Below, piece by piece: positions 8,746 to 17,002 of a DNA stretch of 41,284 bases (positions within the stretch are counted from its first letter, which is position 1; each line of letters opens with the position of its first letter). Below the pieces are notes generated by a model that saw only the letters and a list, made by a program, of their open reading frames with translations, did not search any database and was not told where the DNA came from. This DNA comes from Eggerthella sp. CAG:368 (GTDB lineage Bacteria > Actinomycetota > Coriobacteriia > Coriobacteriales > Eggerthellaceae). The stretch lies in the NCBI GenBank assembly GCA_000434775.1, contig FR895475.1:50541-91824 (forward strand). The letters run 5' to 3'. The translations under genes were made by a program, and so were the position numbers.

Positions 8746-8804
8746 AAAGGGCCGTACCTCAAAGCCCCGAGGTACGTCCCTCAAAGCCCCGAGGTACGGC
8801 CCTT
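8746..8804 (+). terminator. Terminator-like hairpins with a duplicated 3' arm
   Basis: GGCCGTACCTC at 8750-8760 can pair with either of two downstream copies of GAGGTACG (8769-8776, 8791-8798). Pairing with the second copy gives the longer stem and is followed by CTTCTTTTG. The 19-bp unit CTCAAAGCCCCGAGGTACG is repeated at 8758-8776 and 8780-8798 (period 22). It ends the alcohol dehydrogenase transcript. Confidence 0.65.
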
Positions 8805-8813
8805 CTTTTGTTG

Positions 8814-8850
8814 CCAGGACAGGAATTTGTGCGTTGATTTCCTGTCCTGG
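8814..8850. terminator. Strong hairpin between convergent genes
   Basis: CCAGGACAGGAA (8814-8825) pairs perfectly with TTCCTGTCCTGG (8839-8850), a 12-bp stem with a 13-nt loop, between the convergent dehydrogenase and symporter genes. Neither side has a long T-tract, so it may act with the neighbouring hairpin or only protect 3' ends. Confidence 0.5.
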
Positions 8851-8900
8851 TGATGTTTGAACGAATCTTTTAATTCAATTCAGAACTCATTTTTAGGTAG

Positions 8901-10298
8901 TTACTTATTAAGGTTCTTTTTATCGGTTTTCTCGCCTTTGGTTTTTGCACAAATCGAGACGGCGCCTCCAAGAGCAATAAGGGCGATAGCATTGGGAAGA
9001 ACCATGAGTTGGTTGAACATGTCAGCAAGTTCCCAAACCAAATCGTTACTTAAAAGTGAACCCAAGAAAATAAAGATAAGAGCAATAACGGAAAATACTG
9101 GAACTGCTTTTTTGCCGAAGAGGTACTGTACGTTGATCTTTGCAAAAAGGTTCCAACTCAAAATGGTAGAGAAGGCAAAGAAGAGCAAACAAACTGCTAC
9201 AAAGATATTGCCACCAGCTTCACCAAACACACTGCCAAAGGCTATTTGAGCCATATTCGTTTTTGCGACTCCGTCATAAAGGCCTTGAGCAAGAACGCCG
9301 TCACCAGTATAAAGAACGGTGATGGTTACCAGTGCAGTGATGGTAACTACAACGAAGGTGTCAATAAAAACAGCAATAATAGCAACAACACCCTGTTCGT
9401 GGGGGTTTTTAACGTTTGCGAGCGCGTGAGCGTGAGGAGTAGAACCCATACCTGCTTCATTGGAGAACAGACCGCGTTTTGCGCCCTGGCTTAAAGCGGC
9501 GATCAGACCAAAGGTTACTCCACCAATAGATGCCTGAGGATTAAAAGCAAATTCAAAAATAAGAGCTAATGCCTGACCAACAGCAGGACCATTTGCGATT
9601 AAAACGACAATGCCACCAATGAGATAAACGACAGCCATAACGGGAACAAGCTTTTCAGTTACAGCGGCGAGGCGACTTACGCCACCAAGGAAAATAAAGC
9701 CTGCCACAATAACAACAACCAAACCAATAACCCAGGCAGGGATGTTGAAAGCAGTACTACAAGTTTCTGCAATGGAGTTTGACTGAACCATGCAACCCAT
9801 GAAGCCCAATGCCAAAATGATGGCTACAGCAAAAAAGCCAGCGAGGAATTTGCCGAATTTACCCGTAAAAGCAGTTTTAATGTAATAAACAGGACCACCA
9901 TGAACGGTGCCATCAGCATCAACTTTACGGGTTTTTTGAGCAAGAACAGCCTCAGCATAGTTAGTTGCCATTCCTAAAAACGCAATAACCCACATCCAAA
10001 AGATCGCACCCGGACCACCAATAAGAATTGCACCACAGGCGCCAACAATGTTGCCAGTGCCAACCTGTGCAGCAACGGCAGTAGCGAGAGCCTGGAAAGA
10101 ACTCATGCCGCTTTCTTGTTTGCCACCACGAAGAGAAAAGCCTTTAAACATGCGTTTCCAGCCTTCGCCGAAGCATCGAACTTGAACGAATTTTGTTCGG
10201 ATGGTGAAATAGAGTCCTGTGCCGATAAGCAGAATGATAAGGACGTAGTTGGACAGATACGTGTTGATGGTCTGAACAATGGTTAGTAGAACATCCAC
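8901..10298 (-). CDS. alsT: Sodium:alanine/glycine symporter (AGCS family)
   Basis: Membrane carrier of 465 aa with about 10 hydrophobic segments. Diagnostic AGCS stretches are present: AAQVGTGNIVGACGAILIGG near the N terminus, GPGAIFWMWV, ATNYAEAVLAQK, and the signature GLFSNEAGMGSTPHAHA. These carriers import alanine or glycine with Na+ (family knowledge). The start is a GTG at 10298, 9 nt after the AAGGAGG Shine-Dalgarno; this gives MDVLLTIVQTINTYLSNYV, the normal family N terminus, whereas an in-frame extension reads back through the ribosome-binding site. A glycine riboswitch lies upstream, so glycine is the likely regulated substrate. Confidence 0.95.
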   Translation of the reverse strand: MDVLLTIVQTINTYLSNYVLIILLIGTGLYFTIRTKFVQVRCFGEGWKRMFKGFSLRGGKQESGMSSFQALATAVAAQVGTGNIVGACGAILIGGPGAIFWMWVIAFLGMATNYAEAVLAQKTRKVDADGTVHGGPVYYIKTAFTGKFGKFLAGFFAVAIILALGFMGCMVQSNSIAETCSTAFNIPAWVIGLVVVIVAGFIFLGGVSRLAAVTEKLVPVMAVVYLIGGIVVLIANGPAVGQALALIFEFAFNPQASIGGVTFGLIAALSQGAKRGLFSNEAGMGSTPHAHALANVKNPHEQGVVAIIAVFIDTFVVVTITALVTITVLYTGDGVLAQGLYDGVAKTNMAQIAFGSVFGEAGGNIFVAVCLLFFAFSTILSWNLFAKINVQYLFGKKAVPVFSVIALIFIFLGSLLSNDLVWELADMFNQLMVLPNAIALIALGGAVSICAKTKGEKTDKKNLNK

Positions 10299-10380
10299 CG
10301 AAGATAGCCTCCTTAAAGTAGTTGCAAGAAAACTCAAGAAAGCCTGCACGTAATGTAAGCCAGTTGGCGGATGTAACCGT

Positions 10381-10550
10381 CTCTGTCCGTTTGCCTGAGA
10401 GATTCAGCTCCTTTTGTTGTTGGCAAAACGCTCAACAAGCTTTTAAGAATACTTTGCAAAAAACGAAAGTCTCGCTGCTTGCGAAGCATTCTTTAAAGAA
10501 GCTTTGCACCGTCGGCACTCATTTAAGAGATTCTCCAGAGTTTTCTCCGC
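10381..10550 (-). promoter_or_regulatory. Glycine riboswitch (single aptamer) with extended stem
   Basis: On the minus strand the leader contains the glycine aptamer landmarks: CTCTGGAGAATCTC at the 5' side (closing arm 10536-10540), a core GTGCCGACGGTGCAA (about 10503-10517), and the hallmark 3' half ATCTCTCAGGCAAACGGACAGAG ending at 10381. The outer CTCTG/CAGAG arms pair. Only one aptamer is visible. Between core halves is an insertion folding as a long stem (10437-10458 with 10480-10504) plus a smaller TTGTTG/CAACAA hairpin (about 10417-10438). It precedes the AGCS symporter by about 85 nt, a known pairing for this class. Confidence 0.9.
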
Positions 10551-10838
10551 TTTCGGTTTCCGGATAGATTGATATGTTCTAAGCAAATCCCGAAAGCATC
10601 ATTGAATGAGATACGAGCGACATTATGCGCTTGTTGTGCAGATCACACAAGATTTTTTTTGAGGAAAAAAGTGAACGGCTCTTCTTGCAATAGATAACCG
10701 CGAGGGGGAGGGAGGGTTCGTTATCAGTTATCTCGAGGTCAATCCAAGGAAAAAGTGCTGTATTTGAGATTGGCGTTGCAAGAAAAGCCGTTCCAAGTAA
10801 AGGGGTGCAAAGCTTTTCAGCTATGTAATTGTCTTGAT
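10551..10838. other. Gap upstream of the riboswitch; no gene seen
   Basis: This stretch holds no convincing coding region. It should contain the symporter promoter on the minus strand, but I found no clear -35/-10 pair. A hairpin AGATAAC (10692-10698) / GTTATCT (10727-10733) encloses a G-rich loop around 10702-10716 (GAGGGGGAGGGAGGG), similar to the hairpin at 10839-10890. A nearer GTTATC copy at 10720-10725 gives an alternative pairing. Confidence 0.5.
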
Positions 10839-10890
10839 CAAGCGAAGCAATTCGGAAGAGGAGAGGGAGGGGGAAAGGAATTGCTTCGCT
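10839..10890 (-). terminator. Hairpin with pyrimidine-rich loop after the MFS gene
   Basis: AGCGAAGCAATTC and GAATTGCTTCGCT form a 13-bp perfect stem starting about 11 bp after the MFS stop. The loop of about 25 nt is purely C/T on the transcribed minus strand (G/A on plus). There is no T-tract beyond the stem, so it may be a Rho-assisted or protective 3' structure rather than a classical terminator. Confidence 0.55.
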
Positions 10891-10901
10891 GAGATCGCAT
10901 G

Positions 10902-12242
10902 TTAGAGCGCTGTAGCCTTCCTTTCTGCTTCGGCGTTTGTTCCAAGAGCAGCCTCGGGCATTTCGATAGTTTTAGTAGGCTTATGATCTTCACGTGTCCA
11001 AAGAGCTTGAATCTTTCTTGCATTAAGAAGCGCAAAGCTTCCGAGCAAACAGGCAATAACAAGAAGGATTGTTGCTACGGTGAATACGATCGAAAAGCCC
11101 ATCTGGCCCATGAATGCCCAGAAGGTAGGAGCAACTGCACCGCAGAGATTGATGAAAAGGGAAATGGTGGAGTAAATTTTTGGATACTCCAAAGTTCCGA
11201 ACAATCTGCGTACGATGCAGGGAGTAAGCACCATGCAGGCCGCATAAAAAAAGCCGAAAATTGCAGCACCTGCATAGAGGATAAAGGGGCTGGCAGTGCC
11301 AAACCACACAAGTATCACGCCGCTTATGCCAGCGACGAATGTTGCGACGAAGGAGATTTTAATGTTTTTGTCAGCAACAACGCCCAATGCTACCTTGCAT
11401 ATTGCCTGAGCAACCATCATTACGGTGGCCATCATGAGGCCTACTGCCAAAGCATCGAAAGGAACACCTTCAAGCTGCTTGGTGTAGGTGGGGAATTGAT
11501 TTGCCACAATATTGATCAGGTTGACCATACCAGCGAACACAAGGACCGCATAGAACACAGGAGTTTTATAAGCCTTAACCGCCTTAACACCTTCAGGCTT
11601 ACCAGAAAGAGTAAGAGGTGCACCATAAGGAAGGCAGCCGACTTCTTGAGGAGTTCTGCGAACGCAGAACAGCGTGAAAGGTAGTGAAGTTACCAGGGCA
11701 ATAATGCCCCAAATAAAGTAAATTGTCCAAACAGAGGTACCAGCGGCATAGAGGCCGTTGAATACCTGAAGCCATACCGCTCCACCGATTCCGGTAAAGG
11801 CCATTGAGATACCGATGATGGTTCCTGCGCCTTTATTGAACCAGTTGTTGCAAAGGGTAGGAACGGCAAGCCATAACAGAGCAACTTCGCCAACACCCAT
11901 CATGACGCCAGCAATATAGAATGCCCAAATGGCTCGCGCAATGCTGATGAGCAAGAAACCGCAGCCGACTAAAACGGCAGATACGGAAAGAATGATGCGA
12001 ACGTCATATTTCGAAAGTAAATTACCAATTACTGGTGAGGTAACAGCAGAAGCAAAGTATAGAATAGTAACATAGAGAGCCCACGTTGTGCGGCTAACAC
12101 CGAGCTGGTCGGGAACGACGGCTTGGAATGCGCTCCATGTCGAAAAAACGAGAGCAGAACAACCAAGGGTAATCATGATCCCCGTAACAGCAATAAGCAC
12201 GTGATGAGAGCTTAACTTCGTTGTAAATGTAGGTTCACTCAA
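10902..12242 (-). CDS. MFS transporter, oxalate/formate-antiporter-like
   Basis: Twelve-helix MFS carrier, 446 aa. The N-terminal half (helices to about residue 190) and the C-terminal half (from about 225) are joined by a short cytoplasmic linker containing CVRRTPQEVGCLPYGAP. The sequence style (WSAFQAVVPDQLGVSRTTWA, GVGEVALLWLAVPTLCNNWF) resembles the OFA/monocarboxylate group, so an organic acid is the likely substrate (inference). The start is TTG at 12242, supported by the AAAGGA Shine-Dalgarno 6 nt before it. It stands alone on its strand, preceded by a strongly folded leader at 12256-12386. Confidence 0.88.
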   Translation of the reverse strand: MSEPTFTTKLSSHHVLIAVTGIMITLGCSALVFSTWSAFQAVVPDQLGVSRTTWALYVTILYFASAVTSPVIGNLLSKYDVRIILSVSAVLVGCGFLLISIARAIWAFYIAGVMMGVGEVALLWLAVPTLCNNWFNKGAGTIIGISMAFTGIGGAVWLQVFNGLYAAGTSVWTIYFIWGIIALVTSLPFTLFCVRRTPQEVGCLPYGAPLTLSGKPEGVKAVKAYKTPVFYAVLVFAGMVNLINIVANQFPTYTKQLEGVPFDALAVGLMMATVMMVAQAICKVALGVVADKNIKISFVATFVAGISGVILVWFGTASPFILYAGAAIFGFFYAACMVLTPCIVRRLFGTLEYPKIYSTISLFINLCGAVAPTFWAFMGQMGFSIVFTVATILLVIACLLGSFALLNARKIQALWTREDHKPTKTIEMPEAALGTNAEAERKATAL

Positions 12243-12255
12243 AGCAAGTCCTTTC

Positions 12256-12386
12256 GTGGTTCAAAGCCACAACTCAAAGAGTAACTCTCTGTAAGCGAAG
12301 AACCCAAGGAACAGTTGAGGGGGAGCTTGTTATTACAAGCGAAGAGGAGGGGGATTGCTCTTCCTCGCGATTCTTTGCTTACAGAG
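12256..12386 (-). promoter_or_regulatory. Structured 5' leader of the MFS gene (candidate regulatory RNA)
   Basis: Outer arms CTCTGTAAGCGAAGAA (12287-12302) and TTCTTTGCTTACAGAG (12371-12386) pair at 15 of 16 positions. They enclose two abutting hairpins: GCTTGT/ACAAGC with a TATT loop (12325-12340) and GAAGAG/CTCTTC (12341-12363). A third weak CCC/GGG helix (about 12303-12322) is possible, giving a cloverleaf-like fold. A small GTGG/CCAC hairpin (12256-12270) then sits against the Shine-Dalgarno at about 12249-12254. It matches no riboswitch class I know by sight. Confidence 0.5.
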
Positions 12387-12716
12387 GGTACTGCGAGTAA
12401 CTGCAAGAAGATATTCTTCCAATTTGTTCACTTTGTTTATGGTCAAATTTGTGAAAGTGTGGTTTTTAGAATATAAGCCTCTGAGCATTACTGGGCACTT
12501 TGTTCATCTGTATGAAATAAAACAGCCAGAAATAGTACACAAAAAAAAGGATATGTATAATATCTATCGGACGAGCCTATGAATGAAAAAAATATCAATA
12601 GGGCACTTTTTGAAGAAAATCTATTACTTTTAGAAATAGATTAAAGGATTTTTTTCAAAAAAATGTGATTCATGGAGCCGTTCACCGTTGTTGTTGCAAT
12701 GAAAAACACTTTTCCA
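12387..12716. other. AT-rich gap; no gene supported
   Basis: About 330 bp between the MFS leader and the PAP2 gene on the minus strand. It is AT-rich and contains an AATCTATT/AATAGATT hairpin (12618-12642) followed by a T-run on the plus strand (645-655). It must hold the MFS promoter, but I could not assign -35/-10 boxes with confidence. Short open frames here lack ribosome sites and look accidental. Confidence 0.5.
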
Positions 12717-13250
12717 TCACAAAAGATAGAAACCAATAATTCCCGAAAGAATTCCTAATATCATTCCCGCAATAACGTCTCGTGGGAAATGCACACCCGA
12801 CACCACGCGAATAATTGCGAGGAACGCTCCCATGATCAAAATAATGATGCCAAAAACTGGTGATTTCAAAACAGCAAGAAATGTCATTCCAATTACGAAG
12901 ATTGAAAAAACGTGACGGCTTGGGAAGGATTTCCCTTTTGTTTTCTTGGGAATGATGGGGTCAAGTCCAAATACTTCATAGGGACGTTTTGCGTTGAGTG
13001 CTTTTCTGAGAACGCTAAGAAGGACAAACGAGACCAAGGGAACAGCTAATGCTCGTATGAACAGACCATTATTCATGAAGTCAACAATGAGTCCTTGGTC
13101 AACTTCGGTAAAAAAGAGCCAAATAAGTAAAAGGGGATATGCCACATAGATCGCATAGGTTATTGCCTTGTTGATGACATTGATTGTTTGGGCTCGCTTT
13201 GAGTTAGTGCGAAAGGGCGCAGTTATGCGTTCATAAGTTTCTTTTTTCAT
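12717..13250 (-). CDS. PAP2-superfamily membrane phosphatase
   Basis: A 177-aa protein with about five hydrophobic segments. The three phosphatase motifs are visible: KALNAKRP (motif 1), PSRH (motif 2, in GKSFPSRHVFSIF) and RVVSGVHFPRDV (motif 3, Arg-x5-His-x3-Asp). It should hydrolyse lipid phosphates such as phosphatidate or undecaprenyl pyrophosphate at the membrane; the substrate is not resolvable from sequence. It is the last gene of a minus-strand cluster, 17 bp after the helicase stop. There is no obvious Shine-Dalgarno before the ATG at 13250, suggesting coupling to upstream translation. Confidence 0.88.
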   Translation of the reverse strand: MKKETYERITAPFRTNSKRAQTINVINKAITYAIYVAYPLLLIWLFFTEVDQGLIVDFMNNGLFIRALAVPLVSFVLLSVLRKALNAKRPYEVFGLDPIIPKKTKGKSFPSRHVFSIFVIGMTFLAVLKSPVFGIIILIMGAFLAIIRVVSGVHFPRDVIAGMILGILSGIIGFYLL

Positions 13251-13267
13251 AAGATGTACGCTTTGTT

Positions 13268-15400
13268 TTATTCTTGTTTGGTGTGTAGGAGTGGCGTGAT
13301 GGTTCCCTTAGAAATAAGAGTAATGCGTCTTGTTGCACGTGAAATAGTAGTGTAAAGACGATTTCTTGAAACATCTTCACAAGGAAAGGTTGCTTCACTC
13401 GCGTCGGGAATAATAACGTGGTCAAATTCAAGCCCCTTAGCAAGACCGAGTGTTATTAACGCCACGCCCTGTTCGGGAAGTGTTGACCCACTGCTAATCA
13501 TGAGGGGTGCATCCTTTCCCAAAAGAGCTTCAAGCTTTTTTGCCTGACTTTTCCAAGGCACAATAACAGCGGTAAGTCCTTCTTCTTCGCGTGCTTTTTT
13601 GATTTCGCTTGCAAGAGCGGCAAGTTGACCCTCTTCGTTGATGCACTCAAGAAATACTGGCGCTATTTGTTCGCGCTGGATGGATGATATGTGTAGCTGC
13701 TCCTCGCGCGTCAGTAAGCTTGCAAAGAGCGAAGTGATTTCAGGAGAAGATCGATAACTTGTCATAAGGTGGCATTCTTCTATGGAGCCGCAAAGGCGTG
13801 TGAATACTTCGCGTATTTCATCAAAGGATGCGGTATTAGGCTTGATAGCCTGGTTTTTGTCGCCTAAAAGCATGAAGTTGGCGCGTCTGAAATAGCGCGC
13901 CAAAACAGCGAGCTGATCTGCAGTGTAATCTTGCACTTCGTCAATCATGACGTACTGAGCGTAGGGGTTACCCATTCCCGTAAGCGCCATTTTAAGGAAG
14001 ATCCAGGCGGTTGATTCAAGGTTTTCAACGCCTAAGATTCTCATTCCGATACGATCGATGCGCAGCCACTCGTCTTGTTCAATAATTCTGAAGACTTCGT
14101 CGTATTTATCTTGTAAATAAGTAAGAGAAAGGCTGCAAAACTCTTCTTCGGTTTGGGGTTCGACGGTTTCGCGGAAAAGACGAAGCTGTTCATCTAAATT
14201 AAGAGCGGAAAGTTCGTTGTGTACTTTCTCGGTTTTAGATTTTTGCTTAATGCGGCTTTCCATGCGCTTCAAAAGTTCTTCCCTGATAAGTGTAACGAGG
14301 TGCGGGCTTGCAGGGATGTTGCTGAACTTGTCGGCAATTTTTTTGATCTGCGAAGAAGTAAAAAGACACTCGCCGTCAAATGTTATGTCTTTATAGTCAC
14401 GGGCCTCAAACGAGCAGGCTTTTACCACCTCGTCTATGCGCCACAGAAGCTCAAGAGGTGCGCTTGTCCGTTCTCCTTGACGGTTTTTGGGCAGAAGCCC
14501 CGAAAAAAAGGCATCCCATGTAATGATTTCTGGGTTGCGCTCTCCAAGGTCGGGCAAAACATTGTCGATATAGCGCTGAAAAACAGGGTTGGGTGTAATG
14601 AGGAATACGTTTTCTGGCGCCAGATCACGGCGATGCTGGTAAAACAGATAAGCAATGCGCTGCAGCAAGACAGAGGTTTTTCCGCTTCCTGCGATGCCAT
14701 TTACTAGAAGTGCAGGAACATCCTCATGGCGAACGACTTCGTTTTGTTCCTTTTGAATGGTTGCCGTAATGGCCTGCATTTGCGAGGTACGCTGCTTTGA
14801 AAGGGAGGCAATAAGAAGAGAATCCTGGATGGCGACCGTAGTATCAAAATAAGCATTAAGGGTATTGAAGGCTAAGTCGAACTGGCGGCGCAGCTTTAGG
14901 TCGACGCTAATGGTTCGTCCGTTTGCCTCATAGGAGGTTTGACCGTTGTTTTGGTTGTAGTACACCTCAGCAACGGGCGAGCGCCAGTCAACTACCAAGC
15001 GCCGGTAGTTTTCGTCTGAAATGCCAACGTTGCCAATATAGAGATCTTTGGGCGCTTCGCCTGGTTTGAACTGCAGGGATATTTTGGCAAAATAAGGTTG
15101 CTTGAGTAGGATATTTACCTTTTTGAGGTTTTCGGTGTTTGCGTCTTGGGCAATGTTGTAGGAATCGATAATGCGATTCATGGCAGAAAAATCTGCGTAG
15201 GTTTCCATTGCGTCGGCATAACTTGCAAAGTTTACAGCGAGCTCCTCACTCATGGCTTGCTTAGTCTCCGCTGCTTCTGCCTGTGTTTTTTGGATATCGG
15301 AGGCAAGCTTTTTGCCTAGATTTTTGAGCTTGTCAAAGGTTTCGCTTAGATGCGTTTGCTCTTCAATGAAAACGGGGTCTTTGAGATTTTCCTGCGACAT
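13268..15400 (-). CDS. helD: HelD-like UvrD/Rep-superfamily ATPase
   Basis: 710 aa. An N-terminal coiled-coil-prone arm (about residues 1-90, rich in Lys/Glu/Ala) precedes an SF1 motor: Walker A GIAGSGKTSVLLQRIAY (about 235-250), Walker B VMIDEVQDYTADQLAVL, motif III LLGDKNQAI, then later motifs LGLAKGLEFDHVI and LYTTISRATRR. This layout is that of HelD, the RNA polymerase recycling factor of Gram-positive bacteria, rather than of UvrD or PcrA. ATG at 15400 (MSQENL) has an AGGAAG Shine-Dalgarno at good spacing; a GTG at 15406 is less likely. It starts 9 bp after the PurF-like gene stop, so they share an operon. Confidence 0.88.
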   Translation of the reverse strand: MSQENLKDPVFIEEQTHLSETFDKLKNLGKKLASDIQKTQAEAAETKQAMSEELAVNFASYADAMETYADFSAMNRIIDSYNIAQDANTENLKKVNILLKQPYFAKISLQFKPGEAPKDLYIGNVGISDENYRRLVVDWRSPVAEVYYNQNNGQTSYEANGRTISVDLKLRRQFDLAFNTLNAYFDTTVAIQDSLLIASLSKQRTSQMQAITATIQKEQNEVVRHEDVPALLVNGIAGSGKTSVLLQRIAYLFYQHRRDLAPENVFLITPNPVFQRYIDNVLPDLGERNPEIITWDAFFSGLLPKNRQGERTSAPLELLWRIDEVVKACSFEARDYKDITFDGECLFTSSQIKKIADKFSNIPASPHLVTLIREELLKRMESRIKQKSKTEKVHNELSALNLDEQLRLFRETVEPQTEEEFCSLSLTYLQDKYDEVFRIIEQDEWLRIDRIGMRILGVENLESTAWIFLKMALTGMGNPYAQYVMIDEVQDYTADQLAVLARYFRRANFMLLGDKNQAIKPNTASFDEIREVFTRLCGSIEECHLMTSYRSSPEITSLFASLLTREEQLHISSIQREQIAPVFLECINEEGQLAALASEIKKAREEEGLTAVIVPWKSQAKKLEALLGKDAPLMISSGSTLPEQGVALITLGLAKGLEFDHVIIPDASEATFPCEDVSRNRLYTTISRATRRITLISKGTITPLLHTKQE

Positions 15401-15409
15401 AAGCACTTC

Positions 15410-16837
15410 CTATTCGCGACCATCCCAACAATAGGTGCATACTTTTTCGGGATCAATTCCGATAGAGTCTAGCATTCCCTGAAGCGATTGATAACCAAGA
15501 GAATCAAAGCCCATTTCTTCACATATCGTTTTAAGAAGACACTTACCGCGTTCAGTACTGCTATCGGCATATTCGTCGAGATGGTTATGACCTTCATCAC
15601 CTTCGAGTCTTTGAACAACACGACGCGCAATAAGATCCATTTCTGATTTGCTCGAAGAAAAACTCAAGTATTTACAACTGAACATAATAGGCGGGCAGGC
15701 TGAACGCATATGTACTTCTTTTGCACCAGCTCCGTAGAGAAAATCAACCGTCTCTCTGAGTTGGGTTCCGCGAACGATGGAGTCATCAACCAAAAGAAGC
15801 TTCTTGTCTTTAATAAGCTCGGGTACGGGAACTTGCTTCATTTTTGCTACATGGTTGCGCACTTCTTGATTTGAAGGCATAAACGAGCGCGCCCAAGTAG
15901 GGGTGTATTTAATGAACGGACGAGAAAAAGGTTTCTTGCTTTCTGTTGAATAGCCAATGGCGTGAGGAACGCCCGAATCAGGAACGCCAGCAACGTAGTC
16001 AACGTCAGGAAGCGTACCCGCTTCTGCATCATTTTTCGCCATGATAGCACCGTTACGATAACGAACCACCTCAACGTTTGCACCTTCGTAATTAGAATTG
16101 GGGTAGCCGTAATAGGTCCACAAAAATGCACAGATTTTCATTCGACCTCCCGCAGGAACAAGCGTGGTGTATTCCGTTGGGGTGATGTGGACGATTTCTC
16201 CTGGACCAAGCTCATATTCGTCATCGTAGTCGAGCTTGTGGTAAGGGAAGGACTCAAGGGAAACGCAGTGTCCGCTCTTGTCTTTTCCAATTAGTACAGG
16301 AAGGCGACCCATTCTGTCGCGTGCGGCAATAATGGTGCCGTCATCTTTCATTATTAAAAGAGTAAGGGAGCCTTGAATAACCTTTTGAGCGAAGATGATG
16401 CCGTCGACAAGGTTATCTTTCTGGCTAATAAGAGCGGCAACAAGTTCGGTGCTGTTGACTTTCCCTGAGCCCATAGCCATAAACGATTGCTTACCACCCT
16501 CGTTAAAGTAATCTTCAACAAGTTGTTCGGCGTTATTGATAGCTCCTACTGTCGTGATGGCATAGAGGCCTACGCGTGAGCGAACAAGAAGTGGTTGTGG
16601 ATCAGTGTCGCTAATGCAGCCAATGCCGCTTTGTCCATGGAATTTTTCAAGATCTTCTTCGAAGCGTGTTCGGAAAGGGGTGTTTTCGATCGAATGGATC
16701 TGACGTTCGAAGCCATCGACCTGGTCATGAATTATCATGCCTGCACGTCGCGTTCCTAAATGAGAGTGGTAATCAACGCCAAAATAGATATCAAGCGTAA
16801 CGTCACGTGTGGAAGTAGCTCCAAAAAATCCGCCCAT
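15410..16837 (-). CDS. PurF-like amidophosphoribosyltransferase paralogue lacking the catalytic Cys
   Basis: 475 aa with the two-domain plan of PurF: an N-terminal Ntn-hydrolase glutaminase fold and a C-terminal type I phosphoribosyltransferase. The PRPP loop is intact (LLLVDDSIVRGTQL, about 347-360). However, the protein begins MGGFFGAT, where true PurF begins Met-Cys-Gly; the Cys nucleophile that becomes residue 1 is Gly here. The usual glutaminase HNG segment is also altered (TVGAINNAEQL). Glutamine-dependent activity is therefore not expected. I recall MGGFFG-type PurF relatives in other anaerobes, so this is probably a family trait rather than a mutation. Role unknown; ammonia-dependent or regulatory activity is possible. 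Start ATG follows GAAAGG. Confidence 0.85.
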   Translation of the reverse strand: MGGFFGATSTRDVTLDIYFGVDYHSHLGTRRAGMIIHDQVDGFERQIHSIENTPFRTRFEEDLEKFHGQSGIGCISDTDPQPLLVRSRVGLYAITTVGAINNAEQLVEDYFNEGGKQSFMAMGSGKVNSTELVAALISQKDNLVDGIIFAQKVIQGSLTLLIMKDDGTIIAARDRMGRLPVLIGKDKSGHCVSLESFPYHKLDYDDEYELGPGEIVHITPTEYTTLVPAGGRMKICAFLWTYYGYPNSNYEGANVEVVRYRNGAIMAKNDAEAGTLPDVDYVAGVPDSGVPHAIGYSTESKKPFSRPFIKYTPTWARSFMPSNQEVRNHVAKMKQVPVPELIKDKKLLLVDDSIVRGTQLRETVDFLYGAGAKEVHMRSACPPIMFSCKYLSFSSSKSEMDLIARRVVQRLEGDEGHNHLDEYADSSTERGKCLLKTICEEMGFDSLGYQSLQGMLDSIGIDPEKVCTYCWDGRE

Positions 16838-16888
16838 ACTAGATGCCTTTCATGTCTTATTTATAGCAAAGGTGGCCATTGCTTTTAC

Positions 16889-16970
16889 GGTATAAGTATA
16901 AAGGCAATTATCTGGGTTTATACCTTCGGACTTTCTGTTGGTTTGATGCCGGGGTTTGATGCCGTATGAT
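16889..16970. promoter_or_regulatory. Divergent promoter region with inverted and direct repeats
   Basis: GGTATAA (16889-16895) and TTATACC (16918-16924) form an inverted repeat. GGTTTGATGCCG is then tandemly repeated at 16940-16951 and 16953-16964 (period 13). A plausible plus-strand promoter is TTGATG (16943-16948), a 16-bp spacer, and TATGAT (16965-16970); the direct repeat covers the spacer. It separates the PurF-like gene from the orphan gene at 17003. Confidence 0.45.
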
Positions 16971-17002
16971 AATGAGAGTAATTCTAAGGAAAAGCGGGTT
17001 TG

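Noticed and set aside
10702..10716. G-quadruplex in GGGGGAGGGAGGG
   Set aside because: Only three G-runs are present, so a standard four-run quadruplex is not supported.
10899..11684. A long open frame on plus, opposite the MFS gene
   Set aside because: It is rich in Cys, His and Arg with no family pattern, has no ribosome site, and mirrors a clear transporter on the other strand.
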